Positions 16,659 through 26,112 are shown, counted from the stretch's first letter. The stretch: DNA of 64,000 bases from Paenibacillus sp. V4I3 (GCF_030817215.1 NZ_JAUSZA010000001.1:7871501-7935500); one strand, 5' to 3'. Notes: generated from the letters alone by a model not told the origin. Numbers and translations are program-made.

Positions 16659-18162
16659 TTAATGACTAACAATCATTGGAATTTCTGCACCGTCCGTGGA
16701 CTCGCCTTCTGCTCTCTTGGGCTTTTGCAGCATAAGGCCAAGCAAACCGCCGACAACCGCGATACCCAGCAGAATTAAGAAAGTGTACCCAAAGGAAGAA
16801 GCATACAAGTCTAAATCCGGCTTCTGCTTACCTGATTCAACCATTAAATTTTTCATCCTCGTTGTAAAGATCGTCATCAAAATGGCGATAGCGAAGGACA
16901 TCATAACTTGCTGTGCGGCGTTCGTGAGCGACGTTACACGTCCAACCAAATTCTGTGGAGCGGATTGGATCAAATGATTATTGAGAGGCATCATAAACAG
17001 TCCCATTCCCGCGCCCAGCAGTGCAAGCGGCAGGATCACTGTACCTACACCTGAATCGCCAGAAATATTGGACAGTAACAAGGCTGAAACCGTTGTAAGT
17101 GCCATCCCCGCCAAGACGAGCGGACGCGCTCCGAAACGATCTGACAGTTTACCGCCAATTGGCATAAATAAACCGGATGCCAGAGCTTGCGGAAGCATGA
17201 TGAGCCCTGTTTTCAATGGACTATAGCCATGGGCCTGTTGTAAATATAGGGGGACAAGGAACATGGTTCCGAACATCGCAATCTGTGAAATCCATTGTAC
17301 GATGATTCCTTTTGTAAAATTACCTGAGCGGAAAACGCGAAGCTCGAGCAGCGGATTCTCACGTCTTAATTCCACAATAACGAATAAAATAAGCGCCACA
17401 ATACCGATTCCTGAGCCGATCAGTGTATCAGCATCCATCCATGTGGATTTCCCGGTGATCGGGTCAAATACCACCATTAGAAACGCCGTACACTAGCGCG
17501 GCAAAGGCAATTGGCCCTAACAGCATGCCAAGTAAATCCAAGGATGCAACCGACTGCCGCTGTATATTCGGTAATGTACGGATTCCAAGGATAATACCGA
17601 TTACACCGATAGGTAGGTTAATCAGGAATATCCACTGCCAGCTGTGATATTCAACTAACCAGCCTGCAACGACGGGTCCAAGCGCCGGACCCAGCAAGAT
17701 CGGAATTCCCATCATGCCCATGACTGCCCCTACTTTTCCCGGCGGCGACAGACGATAGATGAACGCCATAGCAATCGGTACAACAACACCGCCACCCAAG
17801 CCTTGGATGATACGGAAAGTAATCAGCATTTCAACCGAATTAGCCAGCGCACATAGACCAGAACCAATAGTGAATAGACCTACCGAGATCAAGAATATTT
17901 TCTTGGCGCCAAATCTGTCGGATAACCAGCCCGCTAAAGGAATGACCGCTGCTTGTGCCAACGCATATCCGATCACGGTCCATTGTACTAAGGACAAGTT
18001 CAATAGATTAAATTCTTCCTGCAGCTTGGGAAGAGCAACGTTTACCGCCGTTCCGTCCAAAATCACCATGAAAATCCCAACCACAATTGCCACCAACGGC
18101 CCTAATATGCTTCGCATTGAAAACGGGGCTTCTGCTGCTGCAATGTTTTTATCTGAAGACAT
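16659..18162 (-). pseudogene. DHA2-type (EmrB/QacA) MFS drug exporter with frameshift
   Basis: Two frames together form one 14-helix MFS protein of about 500 aa. The N-terminal part (17464-18162) has the motifs VVGIFMVILDGTAVNVALP and GWLSDRFGAKKIFL and ends VYGVSNGGI-stop. The C-terminal part (16659 to about 17477) continues FDPITGKST. The break lies at GGTATTTGAC near 17467, where one base is missing or a +1 shift is needed. Neither half alone should work. DHA2 proteins export drugs in exchange for protons. An 18-bp palindrome in the promoter region points to TetR-type control. Confidence 0.8.
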
Positions 18163-18222
18163 GTATTCCCTCCATCCGATTCAGCATCCTCTGCTGACTC
18201 TCTCTTGTCTAATCCCAAATTT

Positions 18223-18240
18223 AACGGACAATTGTCCGTT
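18223..18240. promoter_or_regulatory. Perfect 18-bp palindrome, probable TetR-family operator
   Basis: AACGGACAATTGTCCGTT is a perfect palindrome 61 bp upstream of the exporter start. Such sequences are typical operators of TetR/AcrR repressors of efflux genes. No tetR gene lies beside it; the nearest one, at 25503, has its own different operator. Confidence 0.7.
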
Positions 18241-18325
18241 TCAAAATGATGCTAACGAAATATTGTTTATTTGTCAATTGGCTGGGAGATGTTCTCGACT
18301 CAAGCGATCAAGAGTGTCCATTGTA

Positions 18326-18358
18326 AGAGACCCACAGCTAATGGCTGCGAGTCTTTAG
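18326..18358 (+). repeat. GACCCACAGC/GCTGCGAGTC hairpin
   Basis: AGACCCACAGC pairs with GCTGCGAGTCT. Almost the same hairpin is found inside the longer repeats at 49646-49790 and 58412-58587. It may terminate transcription in the 204-bp gap between the exporter and the MBOAT gene. Confidence 0.55.
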
Positions 18359-18366
18359 TAAAACAG

Positions 18367-19800
18367 TTAGAATTGAAAATATATAAAGGAACTCTGCTCC
18401 TGCTTTAACGTATAAAGCAATACTAGCACTATTACACTGTACACTGCTGCCCTTATGGGCGAAGGAATCCAACGGTGCCATGCTATGGATACACGATCAA
18501 GATGCTTTAGTAAGTACCACTCCAACACATGCAAGGCACAGAGTCCACCCGTGATCCACCAGAAATGCCACACCCACTTCGGCATGATCAAAGCCCTCGG
18601 ACTTAGCATACGGCCAATTAAATCCAAAGCGGTATGTAACCCCTCTGTTCGAAATATCACCCAACCGAGACAAGTTAACATGAAAAAGACGATAAGAGCC
18701 ATAATTCGATACCATATGGATTTTTGAATATTAACGAAATGTAGTTTCTTTAGTAGGATCAAGTATAGTTTATGACCTATTAGTAGCGCCCCTTGATACA
18801 TCCCCCACGCGACGAAGGTCCATTTACTCCCGTGCCACAATCCCGAAATCGTCATAGCTGCAAATAGGTTGGCATACTGCCTTATCTCACCGCGACGAGA
18901 TCCTCCAATTGAAATATATATGTAGTCACGTATCCACGATGACAATGTGATATGCCACCGACGCCAGAACTCCGTTGCGTTAGTACTCAAATAGGGCGTA
19001 TCGAAGTTTCGTGCCAGCTCTAATCCGAACAAATACCCGACGCCTACAGCCATATCACTGTAACCGGAGAAATCGCAATAAATCTGGAAAGCATACAATA
19101 CCGACGCAGTCCAACCTTCAGCACCGCTGATTGAGCTGGCTTGTGAGAAGAAGCTATCGCAATAAGGGGCCAATTGATCAGCTATTCCCATTTTTTTCAC
19201 CAGTCCAAGCACAATAAAGAATGCACCCAGACGTAGTTGAGCAGGGGTAAAGCGGATGTCATCCAACTTCTGGATCTGTGGCAGGAATTCCTTACCTCTC
19301 ATAATTGGCCCTGCGATCATATGAGCGAAGAACATAATGAACATCCAGAATCTCAGCAGTGAACGCTCAGCAGGAATTCGACCCTTGTATACATCCACTA
19401 GATAAGAAATCAACTCAAACGTATAAAATGAAATTCCGAGAGGAAGTGCCATATGCAACCACGTTGCCTGATGGGCGACCAGATGGATGGACAATAACTT
19501 CTCTAAGCTTCGCAGGGCAAAATCCGTATATTTGAAAAATATGAGATTGCTCGACGTCAAAAAAATACCCATAAATAACAGAATCCGCTGTCGAGCCGGG
19601 CCTGAATGGACTATGCTCAAACCGCAACAGTAAACCGCTAACGATATAATCCCGAATAAGAGTAAATATCCGGGTCCCACCACACCGTAAAAGATGACAT
19701 TTGCAGCCGTGAGCAGCCATAAGCGATTTCTCGGAATTAAATAATATAAACACATGGAGATCACTAAAAACAAGGCAAATTCCGGCGTATTGAACATCAT
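18367..19800 (-). CDS. MBOAT family O-acyltransferase (AlgI/DltB/PatA-like)
   Basis: 477 aa, polytopic. The opening MMFNTPEFALFLVISM, the central FWRRWHITLSSWIRDYIYIS and the LWHGSKWTFVAWG motif with the invariant His near residue 320 are hallmarks of AlgI/PatA-type MBOATs. These move acyl (usually acetyl) groups across the membrane to a surface polymer. ATG 19800 overlaps the stop of the upstream SGNH gene (ATGA), so the two are translationally coupled. Together they form the standard two-component surface-polysaccharide acetylation pair. The polymer target is unknown; no polysaccharide genes are adjacent. Confidence 0.9.
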   Translation of the reverse strand: MMFNTPEFALFLVISMCLYYLIPRNRLWLLTAANVIFYGVVGPGYLLLFGIISLAVYCCGLSIVHSGPARQRILLFMGIFLTSSNLIFFKYTDFALRSLEKLLSIHLVAHQATWLHMALPLGISFYTFELISYLVDVYKGRIPAERSLLRFWMFIMFFAHMIAGPIMRGKEFLPQIQKLDDIRFTPAQLRLGAFFIVLGLVKKMGIADQLAPYCDSFFSQASSISGAEGWTASVLYAFQIYCDFSGYSDMAVGVGYLFGLELARNFDTPYLSTNATEFWRRWHITLSSWIRDYIYISIGGSRRGEIRQYANLFAAMTISGLWHGSKWTFVAWGMYQGALLIGHKLYLILLKKLHFVNIQKSIWYRIMALIVFFMLTCLGWVIFRTEGLHTALDLIGRMLSPRALIMPKWVWHFWWITGGLCALHVLEWYLLKHLDRVSIAWHRWIPSPIRAAVYSVIVLVLLYTLKQEQSSFIYFQF

Positions 19801-20894
19801 AACGAGTTGGTTGCCCCTCTCTGTAAGTAAGCGTCCCAAATGAACTGAGCCATCATCCTGTAGCCATCAGGCATGAGATGGGTGAAGTCCGTGAACAATT
19901 GATCCGGAACTTGTCCCTCTAGATTCAAGTAATGAACAGGTTGCTTTGACAGAAAATTATCCAGCCTCTTCATGTTCTCAACATATCCGGAAGTATTGAC
20001 GAAGTCTTTCATTAACTCATGATTTGTACCCGTCATCACAACCCAAGTATTTTTGCCTTTTTGATGAAGGATGATTTTCCGAATAAAGAAGACGTCTGGA
20101 TTGGTCTCCGACAAGTTCAAAGGTAGTTCGCTGAAAGATACCTTCAATTGTTCCCAATGCAGCATGTCGCTCAAGGTTTGCGGATCCTTGATGTACCATG
20201 GCTCCGGCTGTGAAAGTGAATCGTCCGCCATTGGCCTGTTGTGCCACTGATCCCACTTGTTACCTATATATTTTTGATAATAATCCTTATACGACATTAA
20301 ATTGACATGCGAATAAACGTACCGATTCAGCACATCCTGCAACCATTCATAAGGCTTTTTATATATCGAATGCCAATCTGTTTGCTTCAGTTGTGATTTT
20401 ACTGCCAGGAACGATGTAGGCTCTAGTTTGCGTAAATCCTCGGCCCACCATGCCAGTGTGGATTGATAAGGATCTCGGAGGACAAAACTCGCATATCGTA
20501 TATTCAGGATCACATGGTCGGTTGATATCCCGTGCTTATCCAGCATTAGCAGCATCGTGTATAGATCGCCAAGTTGTGAGCCTGGGAACGATAGATTGAA
20601 TATCAGCGGCTGCTCAGGCATTTGTTCCAAGTAGGCACTAATACTCTGATCGGAATTGCCTGGACTTCCGTAAAATACAGAATCACCGAGAATGATAATG
20701 TAATTGATAGCATTGTCATGATCGATTTTGTTCTTAATAAATTTGATAACCGGGTCAATGTTTCTAGGATTATTGACGATAAGCGGGTACGGGAGCCGTT
20801 TGTGATAGAACACATCCGCAGAAATGGCATAAGGCAGTAAAAAATTCAATAACAATATATACACAACCAAATAAGGAATCGTCTTGATTCTCAT
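19797..20894 (-). CDS. SGNH/AlgX-like acyltransferase partner of the MBOAT protein
   Basis: 365 aa. An N-terminal membrane anchor (residues 5-25) is followed by an extracytoplasmic SGNH fold. The nucleophile block is IIILGDSVFYGSPGNSDQ with the catalytic Ser near residue 72. The C-terminal catalytic Asp and His lie in DFTHLMPDGYRMM near residue 343. These proteins take the acyl group delivered by the MBOAT partner and transfer it to a cell-surface polymer. It overlaps the MBOAT gene by 4 bp. Confidence 0.82.
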   Translation of the reverse strand: MRIKTIPYLVVYILLLNFLLPYAISADVFYHKRLPYPLIVNNPRNIDPVIKFIKNKIDHDNAINYIIILGDSVFYGSPGNSDQSISAYLEQMPEQPLIFNLSFPGSQLGDLYTMLLMLDKHGISTDHVILNIRYASFVLRDPYQSTLAWWAEDLRKLEPTSFLAVKSQLKQTDWHSIYKKPYEWLQDVLNRYVYSHVNLMSYKDYYQKYIGNKWDQWHNRPMADDSLSQPEPWYIKDPQTLSDMLHWEQLKVSFSELPLNLSETNPDVFFIRKIILHQKGKNTWVVMTGTNHELMKDFVNTSGYVENMKRLDNFLSKQPVHYLNLEGQVPDQLFTDFTHLMPDGYRMMAQFIWDAYLQRGATNSL

Positions 20895-20929
20895 CCATAA
20901 TCACCCAGATATAAGACGCAAGCTAGATT

Positions 20930-21345
20930 TAAAAGTTGCGAATGAAACTATACATGATTTGCGGTGACGCCTCGTACTCCATGAACTTTCTCGCAGTCGA
21001 TTGCGGCCATACAAAAAGCCAGTATTCGGTTTATGGCCAATCGCTACGAAAACACCGTCAGTTTCGATGACTTCTTCAGCACCGGTCGCATTATCTTTCA
21101 CCTTCAGCCCGGTCACACCTTTGTTATCGGAGACGACCTCGAGCGGCGTCTTGTCCAAGCTCCATGTAATTTTACTGTTGCTGCGCGCTCCTGCATGATT
21201 TTCGAGGCGAGTACTATCTGATTAGTGAAGGTTACCCGTATGTTGTTTCCATTCGTGTGCACCCCCTCCTCCAACCTGTATGCTTGGAAGCCTTTGTTGC
21301 GCAGTTCGCCAAGCGGTATGGATATAGCTCCAGGAATATGATCAT
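20930..21345 (-). pseudogene. Relics of thioredoxin reductase and a rhodanese-domain gene
   Basis: On the minus strand a short rhodanese piece (HIPGAISIPLGELRNKGFQ, near 21340-21290) is followed by thioredoxin reductase pieces. RASKIMQERA-like sequence is near 21200, then, after a frame change near 21183, ITWSLDKTPLEVVSDNKGV to AIGHKPNTGFL near 21010. A deletion joins this to AAIDCEKFMEYEASP, the very C-terminus of TrxB, in another frame. The NAD-binding core is gone. No product is expected. Confidence 0.75.
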
Positions 21346-21428
21346 TGCCATTATTGAGCAAAACAAAAAATCCTTCAGTATGTGCCGAAGGATTGGATCT
21401 TATAATCAGTATTAGTTGTGCAGTTTGA

Positions 21429-22316
21429 CTAAATTGTCTGTTTGGATATCGATCCAAAATATTCTACAACTACCTCACGGAATTCCATTGCAGCCCGCGA
21501 AATGAACCGACTCCTGTGCCATAATAAAGCGATCTCCCGTACCAATTCGTGATTCTCAACTTGGAGATATTTGATGTGTTCCCGTGAATTCCTTGCCGTG
21601 CTTGGTATGAAGGCTATGCCAATTTCTGCTTCCACAAGAGAGCTTAGCCTTGCAGGTTCATCTCCCTCATACACATATTTAGGTACAAATCCAACCGATT
21701 TGCATATAGAGTCCACTAGATCGCGAGTACCGTAGCCTCTCTTTACACCAACAAACCATTCATCCCTTAGTTCTGTCAAGGATACGCTGCTTCGGTCTGC
21801 CAGCCGATGCCCCTTTGGAACAGCTACAAGGATTGGGTCGAAGAACACGATTTGACATTCAATGTCATCCCCTTGTATAGAAGGTGAGGACAAGCAGAAA
21901 TCGACCTCTCCTCTATGAAGAAGTGTAACCATTTCCTGCGTGGTCAGCATTTGCACATGAAATTGGATATCGGGCCGCTTTTTCCGAAACTCTCGAAGGA
22001 TACTTGGCAACGTGCTTGCGGTGGTCACCGCCAATTCGAGTGTGCCATGTTCCGGGCTGGATAAATCGCTAAGCTCCTGCTTCCCCTGTTCCAATTCAAA
22101 CAACGCCCTTTCTGCACGGCGAAGGAATCTGCTTCCGAACTCATTCAATCGCAGCTTCCTCCCTATTCGATCGAATAGAGGGACCCCTAAATCCTCCTCC
22201 AAGCGTTGAATCGTTTTACTTAGTGACGATTGAGTTACGTGCAGACTTCGTGCAGCTTCGGTCACATGTTCCAAACGAGCTACCGCGAGAAAATATTGCA
22301 GTTGAAGAAGTTCCAT
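21429..22316 (-). CDS. LysR-family transcriptional regulator
   Basis: 295 aa. The N-terminal HTH (residues 1-60) reads MELLQLQYFLAVARLEHVTE with TQSSLSKTIQRLEEDLGVPL. A periplasmic-binding-like effector domain follows from about residue 90. The start at 22316 has GGAGGG 7 nt upstream. It is divergent from the MFS exporter at 22431, with a 114-bp shared promoter region, so it most likely activates that exporter in response to a ligand. Confidence 0.9.
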   Translation of the reverse strand: MELLQLQYFLAVARLEHVTEAARSLHVTQSSLSKTIQRLEEDLGVPLFDRIGRKLRLNEFGSRFLRRAERALFELEQGKQELSDLSSPEHGTLELAVTTASTLPSILREFRKKRPDIQFHVQMLTTQEMVTLLHRGEVDFCLSSPSIQGDDIECQIVFFDPILVAVPKGHRLADRSSVSLTELRDEWFVGVKRGYGTRDLVDSICKSVGFVPKYVYEGDEPARLSSLVEAEIGIAFIPSTARNSREHIKYLQVENHELVREIALLWHRSRFISRAAMEFREVVVEYFGSISKQTI

Positions 22317-22430
22317 TTTGCACCCTCCATTCATTCCCTCAAGTCAATGAAATCATAACATAAAATGCATTGGAATAAATAATCGATTTCAAGTACGATG
22401 ACATCAATACACTTTGAGGAGTGACCAAAA

Positions 22431-23816
22431 ATGAATGCTCGCAGCAGGTGGTTGATGATTTCCGTTGGCCTTGGGATACTATTGAACCCATTAAATTCTT
22501 CAATGGTTTCTGTTGCTATTCCAAGGCTGCAAAATGTGTTCCAACTTGACTTTACAGTTGTTTCCTGGATTATTTTTTCTTTCTACATTGCGAGTGCAAT
22601 TGCTCAACCTGTCATGGGAAAGGCCAGCGATTTATTCGGTCGCAGGAAGATATTTCTTACCGGGCTTGTTGTAGCCTTCGTTGCATCATTATTAGCTCCA
22701 CTATCACCAAACTTTGGGTGGCTCATCGTGTTCCGCATTGTGCAATCCATCGGAACAAGCATGATGGTTGGGGTTGGAATGGCCATTGTTCGAATTCATA
22801 TTACGGAGAAACAAGGGACTGCGCTGTCTGTTTTGTCCATATTCCTATCAGGAGCGGCAGCCATTGGACCCTTTATTGGCGGGGTCTTGACTCACTGGTG
22901 GAGCTGGCCTGCTATCTTTTTCGTCAATATTCCGTTCGTGGTGGCGAGCTTTCTATTTTCTTGGAGGAATATTCCTAAGGACGAACCATCAACATCCGTT
23001 GCACGGGGCATGTCCTTTCGTAAATGGTTTGATTTGATTGATGCGACAGGGATCCTGCTCTTCACAGTGGGTCTGGTTGCCCTGCTCGCCTCCTTACTCT
23101 CAGCAAAATCATCTGGGCAAATCTCATTAAGTAATGTTATTGTCGGGCTGATAGGCCTCGCTCTACTGGGGGCTTTCGTACGACATGAGTTAAAAGCGAA
23201 GTCACCCTTTATTCCTTTGCGCACATTCGCCAAATATCCTGCGATGACTTGGGTTAATGTCGAATTCATGCTCGTAAACATACTTTTTTACTCGCTCTTT
23301 TTCGGGCTTCCGTCCTACTTGCAAATGGTACGTCATGTCAGCGAGTTCCAAACAGGGATTCTCATGCTTAGCTTAGGCTTGTGCTCGCTAGTTACTTCTC
23401 CAATAGCAGGACGATGGATCAATAAATCAGGACCCAAGCCGGCATTGCTCGTGTCCGCAATACTTATGACACTTGGGTCGGTGTGGCTCGTAACATTGAG
23501 TCAAACTTCACCGGTTATCAGTGTGTGTTTGGCTTTGGCTGCATTCGGTATTAGCAACGGGTTGAACAATGTCGGTATGCAAGCGGCATTGTTCAATAGT
23601 TCTCCAAAAGAAATAATCGGTGTAGCATCCGGATTATTTAATACATCAAGATACTTGGGAACCATTCTCTCTTCATTGTTGATAGGCATCGTAATGGGAG
23701 GTAACTTCAGCTTCGGGGGATTTCGAGTGCTTGGGATTATCCTCACGGTAATTGCATTATCTTTGGTATTCATGAGTCGGCGGCGCCGGGAGTCAGGGCA
23801 ATTGCAAGAGTCGTAG
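22431..23816 (+). CDS. MFS transporter, drug-exporter type
   Basis: 461 aa, 12-14 membrane helices. Motif A is GKASDLFGRRKIFLTG near residue 64. Motif C-like sequence is GAAAIGPFIGGVL near residue 144, typical of exporters. The N-terminus (LNPLNSSMVSVAIPRLQ) resembles the motif D1 region of the DHA2 family. GAGGAGTGACC precedes the ATG. It is paired with the divergent LysR gene. The substrate is unknown. Confidence 0.87.
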   Translation: MNARSRWLMISVGLGILLNPLNSSMVSVAIPRLQNVFQLDFTVVSWIIFSFYIASAIAQPVMGKASDLFGRRKIFLTGLVVAFVASLLAPLSPNFGWLIVFRIVQSIGTSMMVGVGMAIVRIHITEKQGTALSVLSIFLSGAAAIGPFIGGVLTHWWSWPAIFFVNIPFVVASFLFSWRNIPKDEPSTSVARGMSFRKWFDLIDATGILLFTVGLVALLASLLSAKSSGQISLSNVIVGLIGLALLGAFVRHELKAKSPFIPLRTFAKYPAMTWVNVEFMLVNILFYSLFFGLPSYLQMVRHVSEFQTGILMLSLGLCSLVTSPIAGRWINKSGPKPALLVSAILMTLGSVWLVTLSQTSPVISVCLALAAFGISNGLNNVGMQAALFNSSPKEIIGVASGLFNTSRYLGTILSSLLIGIVMGGNFSFGGFRVLGIILTVIALSLVFMSRRRRESGQLQES

Positions 23817-23900
23817 GTTCACCAAGTTCAAATTAGAAGGAGCACCGATGTGGTAGGAATCGTTTTTTTGAAATGCAAACAAATAAAGAGGGTGAGTATC

Positions 23901-24254
23901 ATGATAACTGTTAACATTAAGGATTGCTCCTCGTGGGATCAAGCCTGGCAACAATCGCAAAAGAACCACGGGAATCAAACCATCTCGATGTGGGACGCCC
24001 GAGCGCAAACTTTTGCCGGGAATGCCCTCGGAAATGCGGCTGAAGGTTTTGCTTTGACTCCGGAGGAAGGATCCAACTTCTATCGCATCCAGGCCGAATT
24101 CTTGATCGACGACAACGGCATCGTACAGGATGCGCACTACGGCCAACTTGTGATAGATCACTTATCGCTCGACGTAATTGACCGTTTTGCTGCTGGTAAT
24201 AACGGCGCAGTCGATTTAGGAGTATCTGTTGAATCTAAAGTGAAGCCGGGATAG
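23901..24254 (+). CDS. Chimeric ORF: methyltransferase-like start fused to redoxin-like end
   Basis: 117 aa. Residues 1-50 (INVKDCSSWDQAW type, here VNIKDCSSWDQAWQQSQKN, and ISMWDARAQTFAGN) look like the start of a SAM-dependent methyltransferase. Residues 60-117 (YRIQAEFLIDDNGIVQDAHY and GQLVIDHLSLDVIDRF) look like the C-terminal half of an AhpC/TSA-type redoxin. Neither domain is complete, and the join is near residue 52. AGAGGGTGAG precedes the ATG. It is probably the product of a deletion that fused two genes, and is unlikely to have either enzymatic function. Confidence 0.55.
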   Translation: MITVNIKDCSSWDQAWQQSQKNHGNQTISMWDARAQTFAGNALGNAAEGFALTPEEGSNFYRIQAEFLIDDNGIVQDAHYGQLVIDHLSLDVIDRFAAGNNGAVDLGVSVESKVKPG

Positions 24255-24363
24255 AACAGGTGATTTGCATAGGTTTCATTCAGATTGTGGCATGCTCACA
24301 TATGCGACAAAAGGTTGGTACTTTCAATACACGACATAGGCGAATTGTTGGCAAAACATGAAT

Positions 24364-24405
24364 AAGACTTTAACGTCGGTACACACCCGGTGTTAAGGTC
24401 TTTTC
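24364..24405 (+). terminator. Terminator after the chimeric ORF
   Basis: AAGACTTTAAC and GTTAAGGTCTT pair across a loop that can itself fold (CGGTAC, CCGG), then TTTTCCTTTT. Positioned 110 bp after the stop at 24254. Confidence 0.8.
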
Positions 24406-24473
24406 CTTTTGCGATTTCTACGAAAACTTCACAGGCTTCTTTATGAGCTTACATAAAGCTAGGTGATTCCCTA

Positions 24474-24502
24474 TTGACAGTACACAGAGCTTAAATTAAG
24501 AT
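24474..24502 (+). promoter_or_regulatory. Sigma-A promoter of the SDR-TetR operon
   Basis: TTGACA (24474-24479), a 17-nt spacer and TAAGAT (24497-24502). The predicted start site is near 24509, immediately at the operator palindrome. Confidence 0.8.
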
Positions 24503-24509
24503 ATTAGTA

Positions 24510-24524
24510 AATGAACGGTTCATT
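24510..24524. promoter_or_regulatory. TetR-type operator
   Basis: AATGAACGGTTCATT: two perfect 7-bp arms around a single G, placed over the transcription start. The sequence is of the ATGAACNGTTCAT type used by many TetR/AcrR repressors. The cognate repressor is probably the product of 25503-26093, the second gene of the operon. Confidence 0.75.
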
Positions 24525-24547
24525 CATTATTTGAGAGGTGGAATAAA

Positions 24548-25459
24548 ATGGGGAGAATGATTACGAATAGTAAGTGGACAGTACAAGGCAAATATGTAGT
24601 GATTACTGGGGCTACAAGCGGCATTGGGTTGGCCGCGGCCAACGAGCTTGCAACTCGGGGGGCAAACATAGGAATCGTAGCTCGTAATCAAGCTAAAGCA
24701 AATGAAGTAGCGGCTCAAATCATGGCATCAACCGGTGGAAGAACCACTGTGGACATATTCTTGGCTGACATGGCTTCACAAAAGTCCATACGTCATGTTG
24801 CAGCTGACATTTTGGCCAAATGCCCGAGAGTGGACGTTCTGGTCAATAATGCCGGCGCCTTGTTCGAAACGCGGAATTTAACCGACGATGGTATGGAGAT
24901 GACTTGGGCTGTAAACCATCTGGCGCCTTTCCTTCTGACTACGCTTCTCCTTGATCGTATGAAGGAAAGCCAGCATGCCCGTGTTATCACAACCGCATCC
25001 CATGGTCACAAGATGGCCAAGAAGGGTATCAACTTTGATGATCTCACTGCGGAACAACTTTATAGCTTTCCCCAAAATTTTATTGGTGGTCCTACATTTC
25101 GCTACGCTGAGACCAAGCTCGCCAATATCCAGTTCACCACTGAATTGGCGAGGCGGCTAGAGGGGACCGGAGTCAGCGCCTACTGCTTTGATCCTGGTCT
25201 TGTTTCCACGAACTTCAATCAAAACAACGGACTCTTAGCCCGTATGACTATGGCCGTGATGAAATTGTTTTCCCGCAGTCCGGAGAAAGGTGCCGAAACT
25301 TTGATGTGGTTAGCAGACTCGGACGAAGTGACTGGTCATAATGGTTATTACTACACCGACAGGAAAAAAACAATTCCGTCTGTTCCCGCTCAAAACCTTG
25401 ACGACACAAAACGATTATGGATGGTAAGCGAAGAACAAATCGGAATTCGAAGACTCTAA
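24548..25459 (+). CDS. Short-chain dehydrogenase/reductase, retinol-dehydrogenase-like
   Basis: 303 aa. The Rossmann cofactor loop is ITGATSGIG near residue 20. NNAG is at about 99-102, the catalytic Ser lies in ITTASHGH, and YAETKLAN supplies the Tyr and Lys. Length and the WAVNHLAPFLLT strand fit the RDH/WWOX-like SDR group. The natural substrate is unknown. GAGAGGTGG precedes the ATG. It is first in a TetR-controlled operon, so its substrate may be a xenobiotic or the regulator's inducer. Confidence 0.9.
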   Translation: MGRMITNSKWTVQGKYVVITGATSGIGLAAANELATRGANIGIVARNQAKANEVAAQIMASTGGRTTVDIFLADMASQKSIRHVAADILAKCPRVDVLVNNAGALFETRNLTDDGMEMTWAVNHLAPFLLTTLLLDRMKESQHARVITTASHGHKMAKKGINFDDLTAEQLYSFPQNFIGGPTFRYAETKLANIQFTTELARRLEGTGVSAYCFDPGLVSTNFNQNNGLLARMTMAVMKLFSRSPEKGAETLMWLADSDEVTGHNGYYYTDRKKTIPSVPAQNLDDTKRLWMVSEEQIGIRRL

Positions 25460-25502
25460 CAGATAGTTGTCACAAAGGAACCTAATTGGAGAGTGAATAA
25501 CG

Positions 25503-26093
25503 TTGACACAACTACACGAACAATCCCCTGATCGCACTCACGATGAACGCAGAGAACAGATTAAGAGAGCAGCTCTTAAAATATTCGCTCAACGAGGAAT
25601 CGCTGGTACGAAAATGAGCATGATTGCTTCTGAAGCCGGTATTAGCCAAGGACTTTCTTACCGCTATTTCAACTCCAAAGAAGAAATCTTTTCAGTACTC
25701 GTACAGGAAGCGATCGAAGAAGCCCAAGCGGCGATTAACAACGTTCATCAACTACCAGGTACGCCATTAGAACAAATAAGAACTTTAACAAAAAGAATGC
25801 TTGATGAGAGTCATAAACATTTTTTCTTATTGCTTCAACAAGTACAAAAGTCGGATGAGGTGCCTGCAAAAGCCAAAGAAATGGTCAATCAATATTCTCC
25901 CAGAGATACAATTGATAAACTGGTTCCTATATTCATCAAAGGTCAACAAACAGGGGAATTCTGTCAAGGTAATCCTCAAGAGCTGTTGATCCTCTATTTC
26001 ACCGTCATAACTGGACTCATGCTGCAGGAAACGCAATCCAATAAAGGCTGGCTGTTAGAGGTTGATACCTTAATGAAAATTTTAACGAAATGA
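25503..26093 (+). CDS. TetR/AcrR-family repressor
   Basis: 196 aa. The N-terminal HTH spans residues 15-60: RREQIKRAALKIFAQRGIAG, TKMSMIASEAGISQGLSYRY, FNSKEEIF. The C-terminal ligand domain is all-helical. The start is TTG 25503, with GGAGAGTG 7 nt upstream; no better ATG exists before the HTH. It lies 43 bp after the SDR gene and very probably represses the operon through the palindrome at 24510. Confidence 0.9.
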   Translation: MTQLHEQSPDRTHDERREQIKRAALKIFAQRGIAGTKMSMIASEAGISQGLSYRYFNSKEEIFSVLVQEAIEEAQAAINNVHQLPGTPLEQIRTLTKRMLDESHKHFFLLLQQVQKSDEVPAKAKEMVNQYSPRDTIDKLVPIFIKGQQTGEFCQGNPQELLILYFTVITGLMLQETQSNKGWLLEVDTLMKILTK

Positions 26094-26112
26094 ACACTCA
26101 CTGCCCATAATA

